Source: Rossellomorea vietnamensis NBRC 101237 (GTDB lineage: Bacteria; Bacillota; Bacilli; Bacillales; Bacillaceae_B). Taken from it: DNA of 64,000 nucleotides. Positions 32,929 through 40,655 of this stretch are shown in pieces. A program made the translations under genes and the position numbers. The stretch spans positions 25,458-89,457 of the forward strand of contig NZ_BCVQ01000014.1 in assembly GCF_001591825.1 (NCBI RefSeq). Direction: 5' to 3'. The notes below the pieces were generated by a model. That model did no database searches and was not told the DNA's origin. It saw only the letters and a program-made list of their open reading frames with translations. Within the stretch, counting starts at the first letter, position 1; every line of letters starts with the position of its first letter.

Positions 32929-33924
32929 ATGAGCACCTTAACGAAAATGAAAACATTGACGATGGTTCAGGCCATCACGGATGCCATGAGAGTGATGCTC
33001 GAAGAAAACCAGGATGTCCTGTTAATGGGGGAGGATATCGGGACGAACGGGGGAGTGTTCCGGGCGACTGACGGCCTGCAACAGGAATTCGGTGAAGACC
33101 GGGTGCTGGATACACCCTTAAGTGAAGCCGGCTTTATCGGTGCCGCCATCGGGATGGGGTTGAATGGATTCCGCCCGGTGACGGAGGTCCAGTTTTTAGG
33201 ATTCATCTACCCGGCATATGAGCAGATCATGACCCATGCTTCCAGAATACGGGCACGCACACTCGGGTCTTTCACCTGCCCACTGGTCATAAGGGCTCCT
33301 TATGGGGCCGGGGTCCGGGCGCCGGAAATCCATTCCGACAGCACAGAGGCGCTTTTCACTCACATGCCTGGAATCAAGGTTGTCTGTCCGGCCACACCGT
33401 ATGATGCTAAAGGTCTTCTGATAGCAGCGATTGAAGACCCCGATCCCGTCCTGTTCCTTGAGCCCATGAGATGCTACCGGTCTTCCAAAGAGGAAGTGCC
33501 GGAAGAGAAGTATACCGTGGAAATCGGGAAGGGAAAGGTAGTAGCAGAAGGTGAGGATGTCACGATCATTGCATGGGGCGCGATGGTGAAGATAGCCGAG
33601 GACGCAGCGAAGGAAGCGGCGGATAAAGGCATCTCCTGCGAGGTGCTTGACCTCAGAACCCTCTACCCCCTTGATAAGGATCTGATCTCAAACTCTGTCC
33701 AGAAGACGGGGAGAACCGTTATCGTCCACGAAGCCCATGCAACGGGTGGGGTTGGAAATGATGTGCTTGCGATCATCAATGACAAATCCTTTTTATATCA
33801 AAAAGCGCCTACAGAGCGCGTAACAGGATTCGATACACCTGTCCCGTATTTCGGATTTGAAGATTTCTATTTGCCTGACAGTAAACGAGTGCTTGCTGCA
33901 GTGGAGAAAGTGGCGCGCTATTAG
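32929..33924 (+). CDS. 2-oxoacid dehydrogenase E1 component, beta subunit
   Basis: A 331-residue E1beta of the transketolase-like family: TMVQAITDAMRVMLEENQDVLLMGEDIGTNGGVFRATDGL (with the cofactor-activating Glu in GEDIG), then DTPLSEAGFIGAAIGMGLNG and the C-terminal TGRTVIVHEAHATGGVGNDVLA. The ATG at 32929 is 6 nt after AGAGGTG and 1 nt after the alpha stop; a GTG 9 nt earlier overlaps the site. Forms the alpha2beta2 E1. Confidence 0.92.
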   Translation: MSTLTKMKTLTMVQAITDAMRVMLEENQDVLLMGEDIGTNGGVFRATDGLQQEFGEDRVLDTPLSEAGFIGAAIGMGLNGFRPVTEVQFLGFIYPAYEQIMTHASRIRARTLGSFTCPLVIRAPYGAGVRAPEIHSDSTEALFTHMPGIKVVCPATPYDAKGLLIAAIEDPDPVLFLEPMRCYRSSKEEVPEEKYTVEIGKGKVVAEGEDVTIIAWGAMVKIAEDAAKEAADKGISCEVLDLRTLYPLDKDLISNSVQKTGRTVIVHEAHATGGVGNDVLAIINDKSFLYQKAPTERVTGFDTPVPYFGFEDFYLPDSKRVLAAVEKVARY

Positions 33925-33939
33925 ACAAGGAGGGAGTCC

Positions 33940-35115
33940 ATGGAAGTTAAGCTTCATGATATCGGGGAAGGGATGACCGAAGCCAATATCAATCACTTTC
34001 TTGTGAAGGTGGGGGATATCGTAAAAGCGGATCAACCACTTGTAGAGGTACAAACAGATAAAATGACGGCTGAGATCCCGGCACCATTTTCAGGTGTGAT
34101 CAAGGAATTCACCGTAAGTGAAGGTGAGACGATTCCCGTTGGATCAACGGTATTGCTGATGGAAAAGGAAAGCAGGGATACTAGCCGCCGTACCGTTTCC
34201 CAGACGACTCAGGTCTTGAAGAAGAGGATCCTTGCTTCCCCGTATACGAGAAAAATCGCAAGGGAAAATGGGGTCAATATAGAAGAAGTGGTTGGTTCAG
34301 GGGCCGGGGGCAGAATCGTCGATGAAGATGTTCTCCTCTATATGAAAGGCGACATAGGGGCGTCTCCAAAACCTGAAGAGGAAACCGTGCCTGCTGTGCA
34401 AACGAAGCCAGCAGAAACCGGGCCAAACACCATCCCTTTCAGGGGCAGGAGAAAACAAATTGCTTCCAAGATGGCGCATTCACTCAGAACCATCCCTCAC
34501 TGCACCCATTTTGAAGAAATCGACGTGACGAATCTATTAGTCTGGAAAGATACGATGAAAAGAGGGGGCCAGTCCGTTTCCATGGGGGCGTTTTTTATCA
34601 AAGCTCTTTCTATCTGCTTAAAAGAGTTCCCGATCTTCAATGCCCGCCTCAATGAAGAGGAAGAATGCATCGAGCTTCAGCCACACCATAATATCGGTAT
34701 CGCAGTCGACACGGATGACGGTCTGATCGTTCCTGTCATCAAAGGGGTCGAAGGATTGACGATGGTCGAAATCCAGGCTGAAATGAAGGCACTCACCGTC
34801 AAGGCTCAGGAAGGCAAGCTTACGATGAAAGAGATCAAAGGAGGCACCTTCACGGTCAGTAATGTCGGCCCGCTGAACGGATCGATCGGGGCCACCCCGA
34901 TCATTAACGAGCCGGAAGTGGCCCTCATAGCCTTTCATAAAACGAAGAAGCGTCCGATGGTGAACGAACACGATGACATTGTCGTCCGTTCCATGATGAA
35001 TGTATCCATGTCCTTTGATCACAGAGTGGTGGATGGCGGGACGGCCGTGACCTTTACAAATCGTTTGAGGGATTTGATCGAAGAGCCTCAATCCATGCTT
35101 TTGGAGTTGATATAA
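33940..35115 (+). CDS. 2-oxoacid dehydrogenase E2 component (dihydrolipoyl acyltransferase)
   Basis: A 391-residue E2 with one N-terminal lipoyl domain (lipoylated Lys41 in QTDKMTAEIP), a peripheral-subunit-binding domain (about 97-134, ASPYTRKIARENGVNIEEVVGSGAGGRI in the family pattern), a Pro/Glu-rich linker and the catalytic acyltransferase domain. The active-site His and Asp are in SFDHRVVDGG near residue 360. It transfers the acyl group to CoA and forms the core of the complex. Substrate specificity lies in the catalytic domain and cannot be read by eye. Confidence 0.92.
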   Translation: MEVKLHDIGEGMTEANINHFLVKVGDIVKADQPLVEVQTDKMTAEIPAPFSGVIKEFTVSEGETIPVGSTVLLMEKESRDTSRRTVSQTTQVLKKRILASPYTRKIARENGVNIEEVVGSGAGGRIVDEDVLLYMKGDIGASPKPEEETVPAVQTKPAETGPNTIPFRGRRKQIASKMAHSLRTIPHCTHFEEIDVTNLLVWKDTMKRGGQSVSMGAFFIKALSICLKEFPIFNARLNEEEECIELQPHHNIGIAVDTDDGLIVPVIKGVEGLTMVEIQAEMKALTVKAQEGKLTMKEIKGGTFTVSNVGPLNGSIGATPIINEPEVALIAFHKTKKRPMVNEHDDIVVRSMMNVSMSFDHRVVDGGTAVTFTNRLRDLIEEPQSMLLELI

Positions 35116-36543
35116 ATGGTAGTGGGAGAAATTACAGAAGAAAAAGACGTCATTGTCATCGGAGGAGGTCCCGGAGGCTATCACGCAGCCATCAGAGCAG
35201 CGGGCCTCGGTAGACAGGTCACGCTGATCGAACGGGAGGACCTGGGGGGTACCTGCTTGAATAAAGGCTGCATCCCATCAAAGGTATTCACCCATTTTGC
35301 CCAGGAATTCAAAAAGACGAAGCACCTGAAGGAAATGGGGATGGAGTTCGGGGAAGTAGAGGCAAACCTTGCGACTCTTCAACACTATAAAAATAAAAAA
35401 ATCACCCAGCTCCGTACCGGTGTGGAATCCCTCTGTAAAGCAAACAAGGTTGAAATCATAAAAGGGACGGCTTCATTCCTGTCAGAATCCCGTATCGGAG
35501 TCGAAAACGGGCATGAGTTCAGTCTTCTTAATTTTAAAGAGGCGATCGTCGCAACAGGTGGAGACTTTCACTATCCGGATGAAATCATCTTCAATGATGA
35601 TACGATCCTGAAGGAAAGACAAGTGTTTGAGCTGGAGGATATCCCCCGGGAACTGATCATGTATGGAGCAGATTACATTTCATTGGAGATCGCGTCCGTT
35701 TTCTCAACATTGGGAAGTCGGGTCACGCTAATCCTGAGTGAAGAATTAGCATTGGATCCATCCCTTTCCAAAGAATTGTCCAGGCAGTTAAAAAAACAGA
35801 AAATCAGTGTCATCAAAGATTGCGTACTGAAAAAGGCCAGTGAGAGGGACGGACATGTCCTTGCAGAGCTCCAAAACGAAGAGGGAGAAACGGTCTCCAT
35901 CGAAGGCTCTCACTTTGTCGTGAGCGGCCAAGTAAAACCGAATCTATCAGATCTCGGGCTCGACCGCCTTCGTATCGAAACAACCGGGAAGGGATATATC
36001 CAGACAGATCGGGAGGGACGGACCTCCATTCCCCATATTTGGGCGATCGGGGATGTGACGGAAGGTCCGTCCCTCGCAGTGAAGGCGATCAAGCAGGGGA
36101 AGGCGGCTGCAGAGGCAATGGCGGGACTTCCGGTAGAAGTGGATCTGCGGTTCGTACCTACGGTGGTGCAGATGAGTCCCCCGATTGCGTACACCGGCCT
36201 TACAGAAGAGGAAGCGAAGAGTGAAGGGTATTCAGTTACGGTGAGTGAGAATCCTGTCAGGGGAAATGGGTACGCCCAGCTCACAGAGGAAAAGGATGGG
36301 TTCGTCAAAGTCGTGTCAGACAGTGAAACGGATGTGATCCTTGGTATCCATATGATGGGGATGGGTGCCGTCGAGCTGATCACTGCAGGTGTAATGGGAC
36401 TCGAAATGGCAGCGAGGGATGAGGACTTTCGCTTTCCACTCTATCCCCACCCAAGCATGAATGAGACCATGCTCGAAGCGGTCGAAGGGTTAAAGGGGGA
36501 CGCCGTCCATATGCCTCCCAGAAAAAAAGAACCAGTGAGATGA
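35116..36543 (+). CDS. 2-oxoacid dehydrogenase E3 component (dihydrolipoyl dehydrogenase)
   Basis: A 475-residue FAD disulfide oxidoreductase. VIVIGGGPGGYHAAIRAAGLG binds FAD and the redox-active cysteines are 47 and 52 (GGTCLNKGCIP). A second nucleotide site and PHIWAIGDVTEGPSLAVKA follow, and the C-terminal YPHPSMNETMLEA provides the His/Glu pair of the partner active site. The ATG lies directly after the E2 stop. It is the last gene of the operon. Three copies of the dispersed GGGACGGAC motif lie inside its coding region. Confidence 0.92.
   Translation: MVVGEITEEKDVIVIGGGPGGYHAAIRAAGLGRQVTLIEREDLGGTCLNKGCIPSKVFTHFAQEFKKTKHLKEMGMEFGEVEANLATLQHYKNKKITQLRTGVESLCKANKVEIIKGTASFLSESRIGVENGHEFSLLNFKEAIVATGGDFHYPDEIIFNDDTILKERQVFELEDIPRELIMYGADYISLEIASVFSTLGSRVTLILSEELALDPSLSKELSRQLKKQKISVIKDCVLKKASERDGHVLAELQNEEGETVSIEGSHFVVSGQVKPNLSDLGLDRLRIETTGKGYIQTDREGRTSIPHIWAIGDVTEGPSLAVKAIKQGKAAAEAMAGLPVEVDLRFVPTVVQMSPPIAYTGLTEEEAKSEGYSVTVSENPVRGNGYAQLTEEKDGFVKVVSDSETDVILGIHMMGMGAVELITAGVMGLEMAARDEDFRFPLYPHPSMNETMLEAVEGLKGDAVHMPPRKKEPVR
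36011..36075. repeat. Inverted pair of the dispersed GGGACGGACCT repeat inside the E3 gene
   Basis: GGGAGGGACGGACCTCC (36011-36027) and AAGGTCCGTCCCTC (36062-36075) are inverted and 34 nt apart within coding sequence. See the finding on the dispersed motif. Confidence 0.7.
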
Positions 36544-36621
36544 AAAGAGGGACGGACTTCATCACAGAGAAGCGTTTAAGCTTTACTAGCCATTCTTGAG
36601 AAGTTATACAAAACGATTTAC

Positions 36622-36639
36622 TATAATATTCAGAATATA
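36622..36639 (+). promoter_or_regulatory. -10 element of the tyrosine operon overlapped by a CodY-like palindrome
   Basis: TATAAT at 36622-36627 is overlapped by AATATTCAGAATATA (36625-36639). This 15-mer matches the CodY consensus at 12 of 15 positions and holds a perfect palindrome ATATTC-A-GAATAT. The -35 is not clear (TTGAGA would be 20 nt away). One copy of the dispersed GGGACGGAC motif lies upstream at 36549. Confidence 0.52.
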
Positions 36640-36663
36640 CTTACGTTTAATGGAGGGGTTAAT

Positions 36664-37779
36664 ATGCAAGAGAACGTGGCAAAAAAACAGGTTAAGGCAG
36701 AAGAGGTCTTTCCCGTAAGAGATGTCGATTATTTAGAATATTATACAGGCAATGCCAAGCAGGCAGCCCACTTCTTCTGTACAGCATTCGGATTCAAGAC
36801 CGTTGCTTATTCAGGGCTCGAAACAGGCAATCGTGACACGGTATCCTATGTATTGCAACAAAACAAGGTGAGATTGCTCATTACAGGGAGTCTGCATGAA
36901 GGAAGCCGGGTATCCCAATTCGTGAAGAAACACGGAGACGGCATCAAAGACATCGCACTTGTAGTGGATGATATTGAAAAGGCTTACAGTGGAGCGGTGG
37001 AACGTGGTGCCATTGAAATCATGCCCCCTTCCACACTGGAAGACGATAACGGAACAGTGAAGAAAGCCGTGATCGGTACATACGGGGACACGATCCATAC
37101 ACTTGTGGAGCGTAAAGATTACAAAGGGATTTTCATGCCTGGCTTTGAAAAATATGATACGGCGCTTAAAAACGAAGATGCCGGCATCATCGCTGTCGAC
37201 CACGTCGTCGGAAACGTGGAGCGCATGGAAGAGTGGGTGGAATACTACGAAAAAGTGATGGGCTTCAAGGAAATGCGTCATTTCACGAATGAAGACATCA
37301 CAACAGAATATTCTGCCCTGATGTCCAAGGTCATGCATAACGGGGGCCGCATCAAATTCCCGATCAATGAACCTGCTGAAGGGAAGCGTAAATCACAAAT
37401 CCAGGAATATCTTGAGTTCTACGGTGGTCCGGGAGTGCAGCATATTGCCATCCTGACTGAGGATATCGTGAAGACAGTCGGGATCCTTAAGGAAAATGGA
37501 GTAGAGTTCCTGAGCACTCCGGATTCCTACTACGAAATGCTCTCAGAGCGTGTAGGTGAAATCGATGAAGAGATTTCGCAAATCAAAGAGCTGAATATTT
37601 TAGTGGACAGGGATGACGAAGGGTACCTGCTACAAATTTTCACGAAGCCTATCGTGGATCGTCCGACACTATTCATCGAAGTGATTCAGCGTAAAGGGGC
37701 GAGGGGATTCGGTGAAGGAAATTTCAAAGCACTTTTCGAATCCATCGAACGCGAACAGGAGCGCAGAGGAAACCTATAA
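36664..37779 (+). CDS. hppD: 4-hydroxyphenylpyruvate dioxygenase
   Basis: A 371-residue non-heme iron dioxygenase with two VOC domains; it converts 4-hydroxyphenylpyruvate to homogentisate. The iron ligands are His180 (AVDHVVGN), His260 (GVQHIAILTEDI) and Glu339 (LFIEVIQR). The C-terminal RKGARGFGEGNFKALFESIEREQERRG is the helix that closes the active site. It has an AATGGAGG site. It is the first gene of a five-gene tyrosine operon. Confidence 0.96.
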   Translation: MQENVAKKQVKAEEVFPVRDVDYLEYYTGNAKQAAHFFCTAFGFKTVAYSGLETGNRDTVSYVLQQNKVRLLITGSLHEGSRVSQFVKKHGDGIKDIALVVDDIEKAYSGAVERGAIEIMPPSTLEDDNGTVKKAVIGTYGDTIHTLVERKDYKGIFMPGFEKYDTALKNEDAGIIAVDHVVGNVERMEEWVEYYEKVMGFKEMRHFTNEDITTEYSALMSKVMHNGGRIKFPINEPAEGKRKSQIQEYLEFYGGPGVQHIAILTEDIVKTVGILKENGVEFLSTPDSYYEMLSERVGEIDEEISQIKELNILVDRDDEGYLLQIFTKPIVDRPTLFIEVIQRKGARGFGEGNFKALFESIEREQERRGNL

Positions 37780-37826
37780 AAAATAGATAGATAGAATATA
37801 TATAACGGGGGTCAAAGGACCGGTCA

Positions 37827-37930
37827 GGGGGTTAACTCATGTAGAGATTAGCTGCTTCTACGCTTAATATCGTACAGATTGAATGTACATATTTTAACGG
37901 GAAGATAAGCTAGCACATGAGTCAACCCCC
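37827..37930 (+). other. Long imperfect hairpin between hppD and the aminotransferase gene
   Basis: GGGGGTTAACTCATGT (37827-37842) and ACATGAGTCAACCCCC (37915-37930) pair at 15 of 16 positions. Inside, TAGCT (37849-37853) can pair with AGCTA (37908-37912), and GTACA/TGTAC forms a small inner hairpin. The whole 104-nt element ends 30 nt before the next start codon. There is no T run, so it is not an ordinary terminator. A processing or structured regulatory RNA, or a miniature insertion, is possible. Confidence 0.55.
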
Positions 37931-37960
37931 TTCATCCATGAGGAAGGCGAGGGTATATGT

Positions 37961-39070
37961 ATGGCACTGAAGTTCAAAACAAGGGAAGCGGTCACACATA
38001 TCGCTCCATATGTGCTGGGGAAGACGCTTCTAGATTTAAAGAAGGAGCATGGACTCAGCTCGATCAGAAAGTTATCGGAAAACGAAAATATATATGGCTG
38101 CTCCCCGAAAGTGAAAGAGTGGTTTAAAGAAAACGGAAGCGACCTGTTTTTATATCCGGACGGGGCTGCGGTGGACCTGAGTCAAAAAGTTTCAGCGTTC
38201 TTGGGCGTTCCGAAAGAACAACTCGTATTCGGGAACGGATCGGATGAAGTGATCCGGCTGTTGACGAGGGCCTATTTGAGTAGCGGAGACGAGGCGATCA
38301 TGGCCGATGTGACGTTTCCGAGGTATCAGACCAATGTGTTGTTAGAGGGAGGCACACCCGTCATTGTCCCTCTCGTTGCCGGTACCCATGATTTACAGGG
38401 CATGCATGAACACATCACTCCAAGAACAAAACTGATCTTTGTCTGCAACCCCAATAATCCTACGGGGACCATCGTAGGGAAAAAGGAACTCCTGCAATTT
38501 ATCGAAAGTGTCCCATCCAACGTTCTCGTGGTGGTCGATGAAGCTTATATGGAGTACGTGACAACCGATGATTATTTAGAAACCCTGCCGCTTCTGCCGG
38601 CATTCGAAAACCTGATCGTCCTCAGGACATTTTCAAAAATTTATGGCCTTGCCGGGTTAAGGGTCGGGTTCGGAGTCATGAATGAGGAAATTGCTGAACA
38701 GCTCCGTAAAGTGAAGGATGTCTTCAATGTGAATACCGTTGCCCAGAAATCGGCGATCATTGCCCTGGAAGATCAGGCGTTTATAAGGGAATGCACCCAT
38801 AAGAACGAACAGGGCCGTCATTACTTGGAGGGGGAATTCGACCGGATGGGCTTATCCTATTTCCCTTCTCAATCCAACTTCATCATGGTGGACACAGGCT
38901 TGAATGGAGACGTGGTGTCCCATGAACTCGTAAAAGAGGGCCTCGTCGTCCGTTCAGGAACGCTTCTGGGATACCCGGACACGGTCAGGGTCACGGTTGG
39001 AACAGAAGAGGATAATAAACGATTCGTAAAAGCTCTTGAAGTCATTTTGAATAACAAAGGGGTGAAGTGA
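37961..39070 (+). CDS. Pyridoxal-phosphate aminotransferase, HisC-like; probable aromatic (tyrosine) aminotransferase
   Basis: A 369-residue fold-type I aminotransferase of the histidinol-phosphate aminotransferase group. Family marks are YPDGAAVDLSQKVSAFLGV, FGNGSDEVIRLLTRAY, CNPNNPTGT, VVDEAYMEYV and the PLP-Lys segment RTFSKIYGLAGLRVG. HisC-type enzymes of Bacillus also transaminate Tyr and Phe. Since it lies between hppD and the homogentisate genes, and the his operon is not here, production of 4-hydroxyphenylpyruvate from Tyr is the likely job. A GAGGG site is 7 nt before the ATG. Confidence 0.88.
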   Translation: MALKFKTREAVTHIAPYVLGKTLLDLKKEHGLSSIRKLSENENIYGCSPKVKEWFKENGSDLFLYPDGAAVDLSQKVSAFLGVPKEQLVFGNGSDEVIRLLTRAYLSSGDEAIMADVTFPRYQTNVLLEGGTPVIVPLVAGTHDLQGMHEHITPRTKLIFVCNPNNPTGTIVGKKELLQFIESVPSNVLVVVDEAYMEYVTTDDYLETLPLLPAFENLIVLRTFSKIYGLAGLRVGFGVMNEEIAEQLRKVKDVFNVNTVAQKSAIIALEDQAFIRECTHKNEQGRHYLEGEFDRMGLSYFPSQSNFIMVDTGLNGDVVSHELVKEGLVVRSGTLLGYPDTVRVTVGTEEDNKRFVKALEVILNNKGVK

Positions 39071-39071
39071 A

Positions 39072-39683
39072 ATGGACATCAAACCCCAGACCCTTGAGTG
39101 GCAGTCAGCGTATAAATTGATGATCGGCTCGATTCTGCCAAGGCCGATTGCCTTTGTTTCGTCCATTGATGAAAAAGGGAATGCGAACCTCGCTCCATAC
39201 AGCTTCTTTACGGCGATTTCTGCAGAGCCTATGCTCGTCTGCTTCTCTCCCATGAGAAGAGGGAAAGATGGCAGCAAAAAGGATACCCTTCGAAATATCG
39301 AGAAAACGAAGGAATTTGTCATCAACATCGTCAGTGAAGAGTTTGTGGAGGAGATGAATAACTGTGCCATCGAATTTGATTCCGACGTGGATGAATTTGA
39401 ACAGGTCGGACTGACGAAGAAGGAGTCCATCACGGTAAAGCCTCCTGGAGTGACGGAAAGCAAGGTTCAGTTGGAATGCGTGCTTCATGAGGTCCTTCAC
39501 TTCGGCGATCATCCCGGTGCAGGAAGCCTTGTCATCGGGAAGGTGGAGTGTGTCAGGATCAATGATGAACTCTACTATGACGGGAAAATAGATTCAGAGA
39601 AACTCAAACCGGTGGGAAGGCTTGCCGGCCAGATGTACACTAAACCATTATCCGATTCATTTGAATTGATTCGAAAAAGGTGA
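39072..39683 (+). CDS. Flavin reductase-like FMN-binding split-barrel protein
   Basis: A 203-residue protein of the flavin_reductase/RutF-like split-barrel family: RPIAFVSSIDEKGNANLAPYSFFTAISAEPMLVCFSP, RNIEKTKEFVINIVSEE and a C-terminal KPVGRLAGQMYTK. It starts 2 nt after the aminotransferase stop. No step of the known homogentisate route needs this protein. It may reduce flavin for another enzyme, or act on a quinone such as the benzoquinone formed when homogentisate autoxidises; this last idea is inference. Confidence 0.82.
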   Translation: MDIKPQTLEWQSAYKLMIGSILPRPIAFVSSIDEKGNANLAPYSFFTAISAEPMLVCFSPMRRGKDGSKKDTLRNIEKTKEFVINIVSEEFVEEMNNCAIEFDSDVDEFEQVGLTKKESITVKPPGVTESKVQLECVLHEVLHFGDHPGAGSLVIGKVECVRINDELYYDGKIDSEKLKPVGRLAGQMYTKPLSDSFELIRKR

Positions 39684-39689
39684 TGACAC

Positions 39690-40655
39690 GTGAAGTTGGT
39701 TAGTTTTTTAATAGATGGAGAAGTAAAGGCGGGGATGGTTCAGGATGAACTTGTCGTGGATATCCATGCTGTGAGCGGAGGCTCACTCCCTAAAGATATG
39801 ATATCCATCATCAATCTTGGTGACGAAGGCATAAAACGGATGAATGAGCTCGGAAGCTTTTTGGAGAAAGACAAGGGAGTGCATTCAATACGTGATATCA
39901 CCCTGACATCGCCGATTCCAAGACCTGTGAGCATCCGGGATTTCTATGCCTTCGAAGAGCATGTGAAAACGGCCCGTAAACGAAGGGGGCTCGATGTGGT
40001 GCCGGAATGGTATGACATTCCCGTGTTTTATTTCACCAATCACTTAGCTGTAAAAGGTCCAGGCGATCCCATCGCGAAACCTGCCGGCTGTGAGTGGCTC
40101 GATTACGAGCTGGAAATCGCCTGCGTCATCGGAAAAGAAGGCAGGAACATTTCCCCGGCCAATGCGGAAGAATTCATTTACGGCTATATGATCATGAATG
40201 ACTGGAGTGCAAGGGACATCCAGAAGCATGAAATGAAAGTCGGGCTCGGTCCTGCGAAAGGAAAGGATTTTGCCACGTCATTCGGACCTTATGTAGTGAC
40301 GAAGGATGAGATGGATACGTATCGAAACGGGGAACGTCTTGATCTGCCCATGACGGCAAAAGTGAATGGGAAGCTCTTATCCGAGGGGAATTATCAGGAT
40401 ATTCATTATACATTTGAAGACATGATCGAGCGCGCATCGAGAGACGTCACCCTGTATCCCGGTGAGGTGATCGGATCCGGTACGGTCGGCAGCGGCTGCA
40501 TTTTAGAGCTTGGTCCCGAAATGCATCCGTGGTTGAAGCCCGGGGACGTAGTGGAATTAGAGATTAAGGGATTAGGAGTATTAAGGAATACGATTGTAGA
40601 GAGAAGAAAGGGGGAGGACCATGTACTATCGTCAATTGGGGAACATACCTCATAA
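39690..40655 (+). CDS. Fumarylacetoacetate hydrolase family protein (fumarylacetoacetase)
   Basis: A 321-residue FAH-fold hydrolase. The metal site includes the Asp/Glu set in EWLDYELEIACVIGKEGRN and MIMNDWSARDIQKHE, with GLGPAKGKDFATSFGPYVVT typical of the family and GTVGSGCILELG at the end. In this operon it should split fumarylacetoacetate, or maleylacetoacetate directly, into acetoacetate and fumarate/maleate. It starts with GTG after AAAGGTGAT. It overlaps the next gene by 35 nt. No maleylacetoacetate isomerase gene is in the window. Confidence 0.88.
   Translation: MKLVSFLIDGEVKAGMVQDELVVDIHAVSGGSLPKDMISIINLGDEGIKRMNELGSFLEKDKGVHSIRDITLTSPIPRPVSIRDFYAFEEHVKTARKRRGLDVVPEWYDIPVFYFTNHLAVKGPGDPIAKPAGCEWLDYELEIACVIGKEGRNISPANAEEFIYGYMIMNDWSARDIQKHEMKVGLGPAKGKDFATSFGPYVVTKDEMDTYRNGERLDLPMTAKVNGKLLSEGNYQDIHYTFEDMIERASRDVTLYPGEVIGSGTVGSGCILELGPEMHPWLKPGDVVELEIKGLGVLRNTIVERRKGEDHVLSSIGEHTS

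Noticed and set aside
31863..36543. Reading the E1-E2-E3 genes as an ordinary branched-chain (Bkd) complex
   Set aside because: The usual neighbours (ptb, buk, bcd, BkdR) are missing and the upstream dehydrogenase is PheDH-like. It stays an alternative for the substrate, but not the preferred one.
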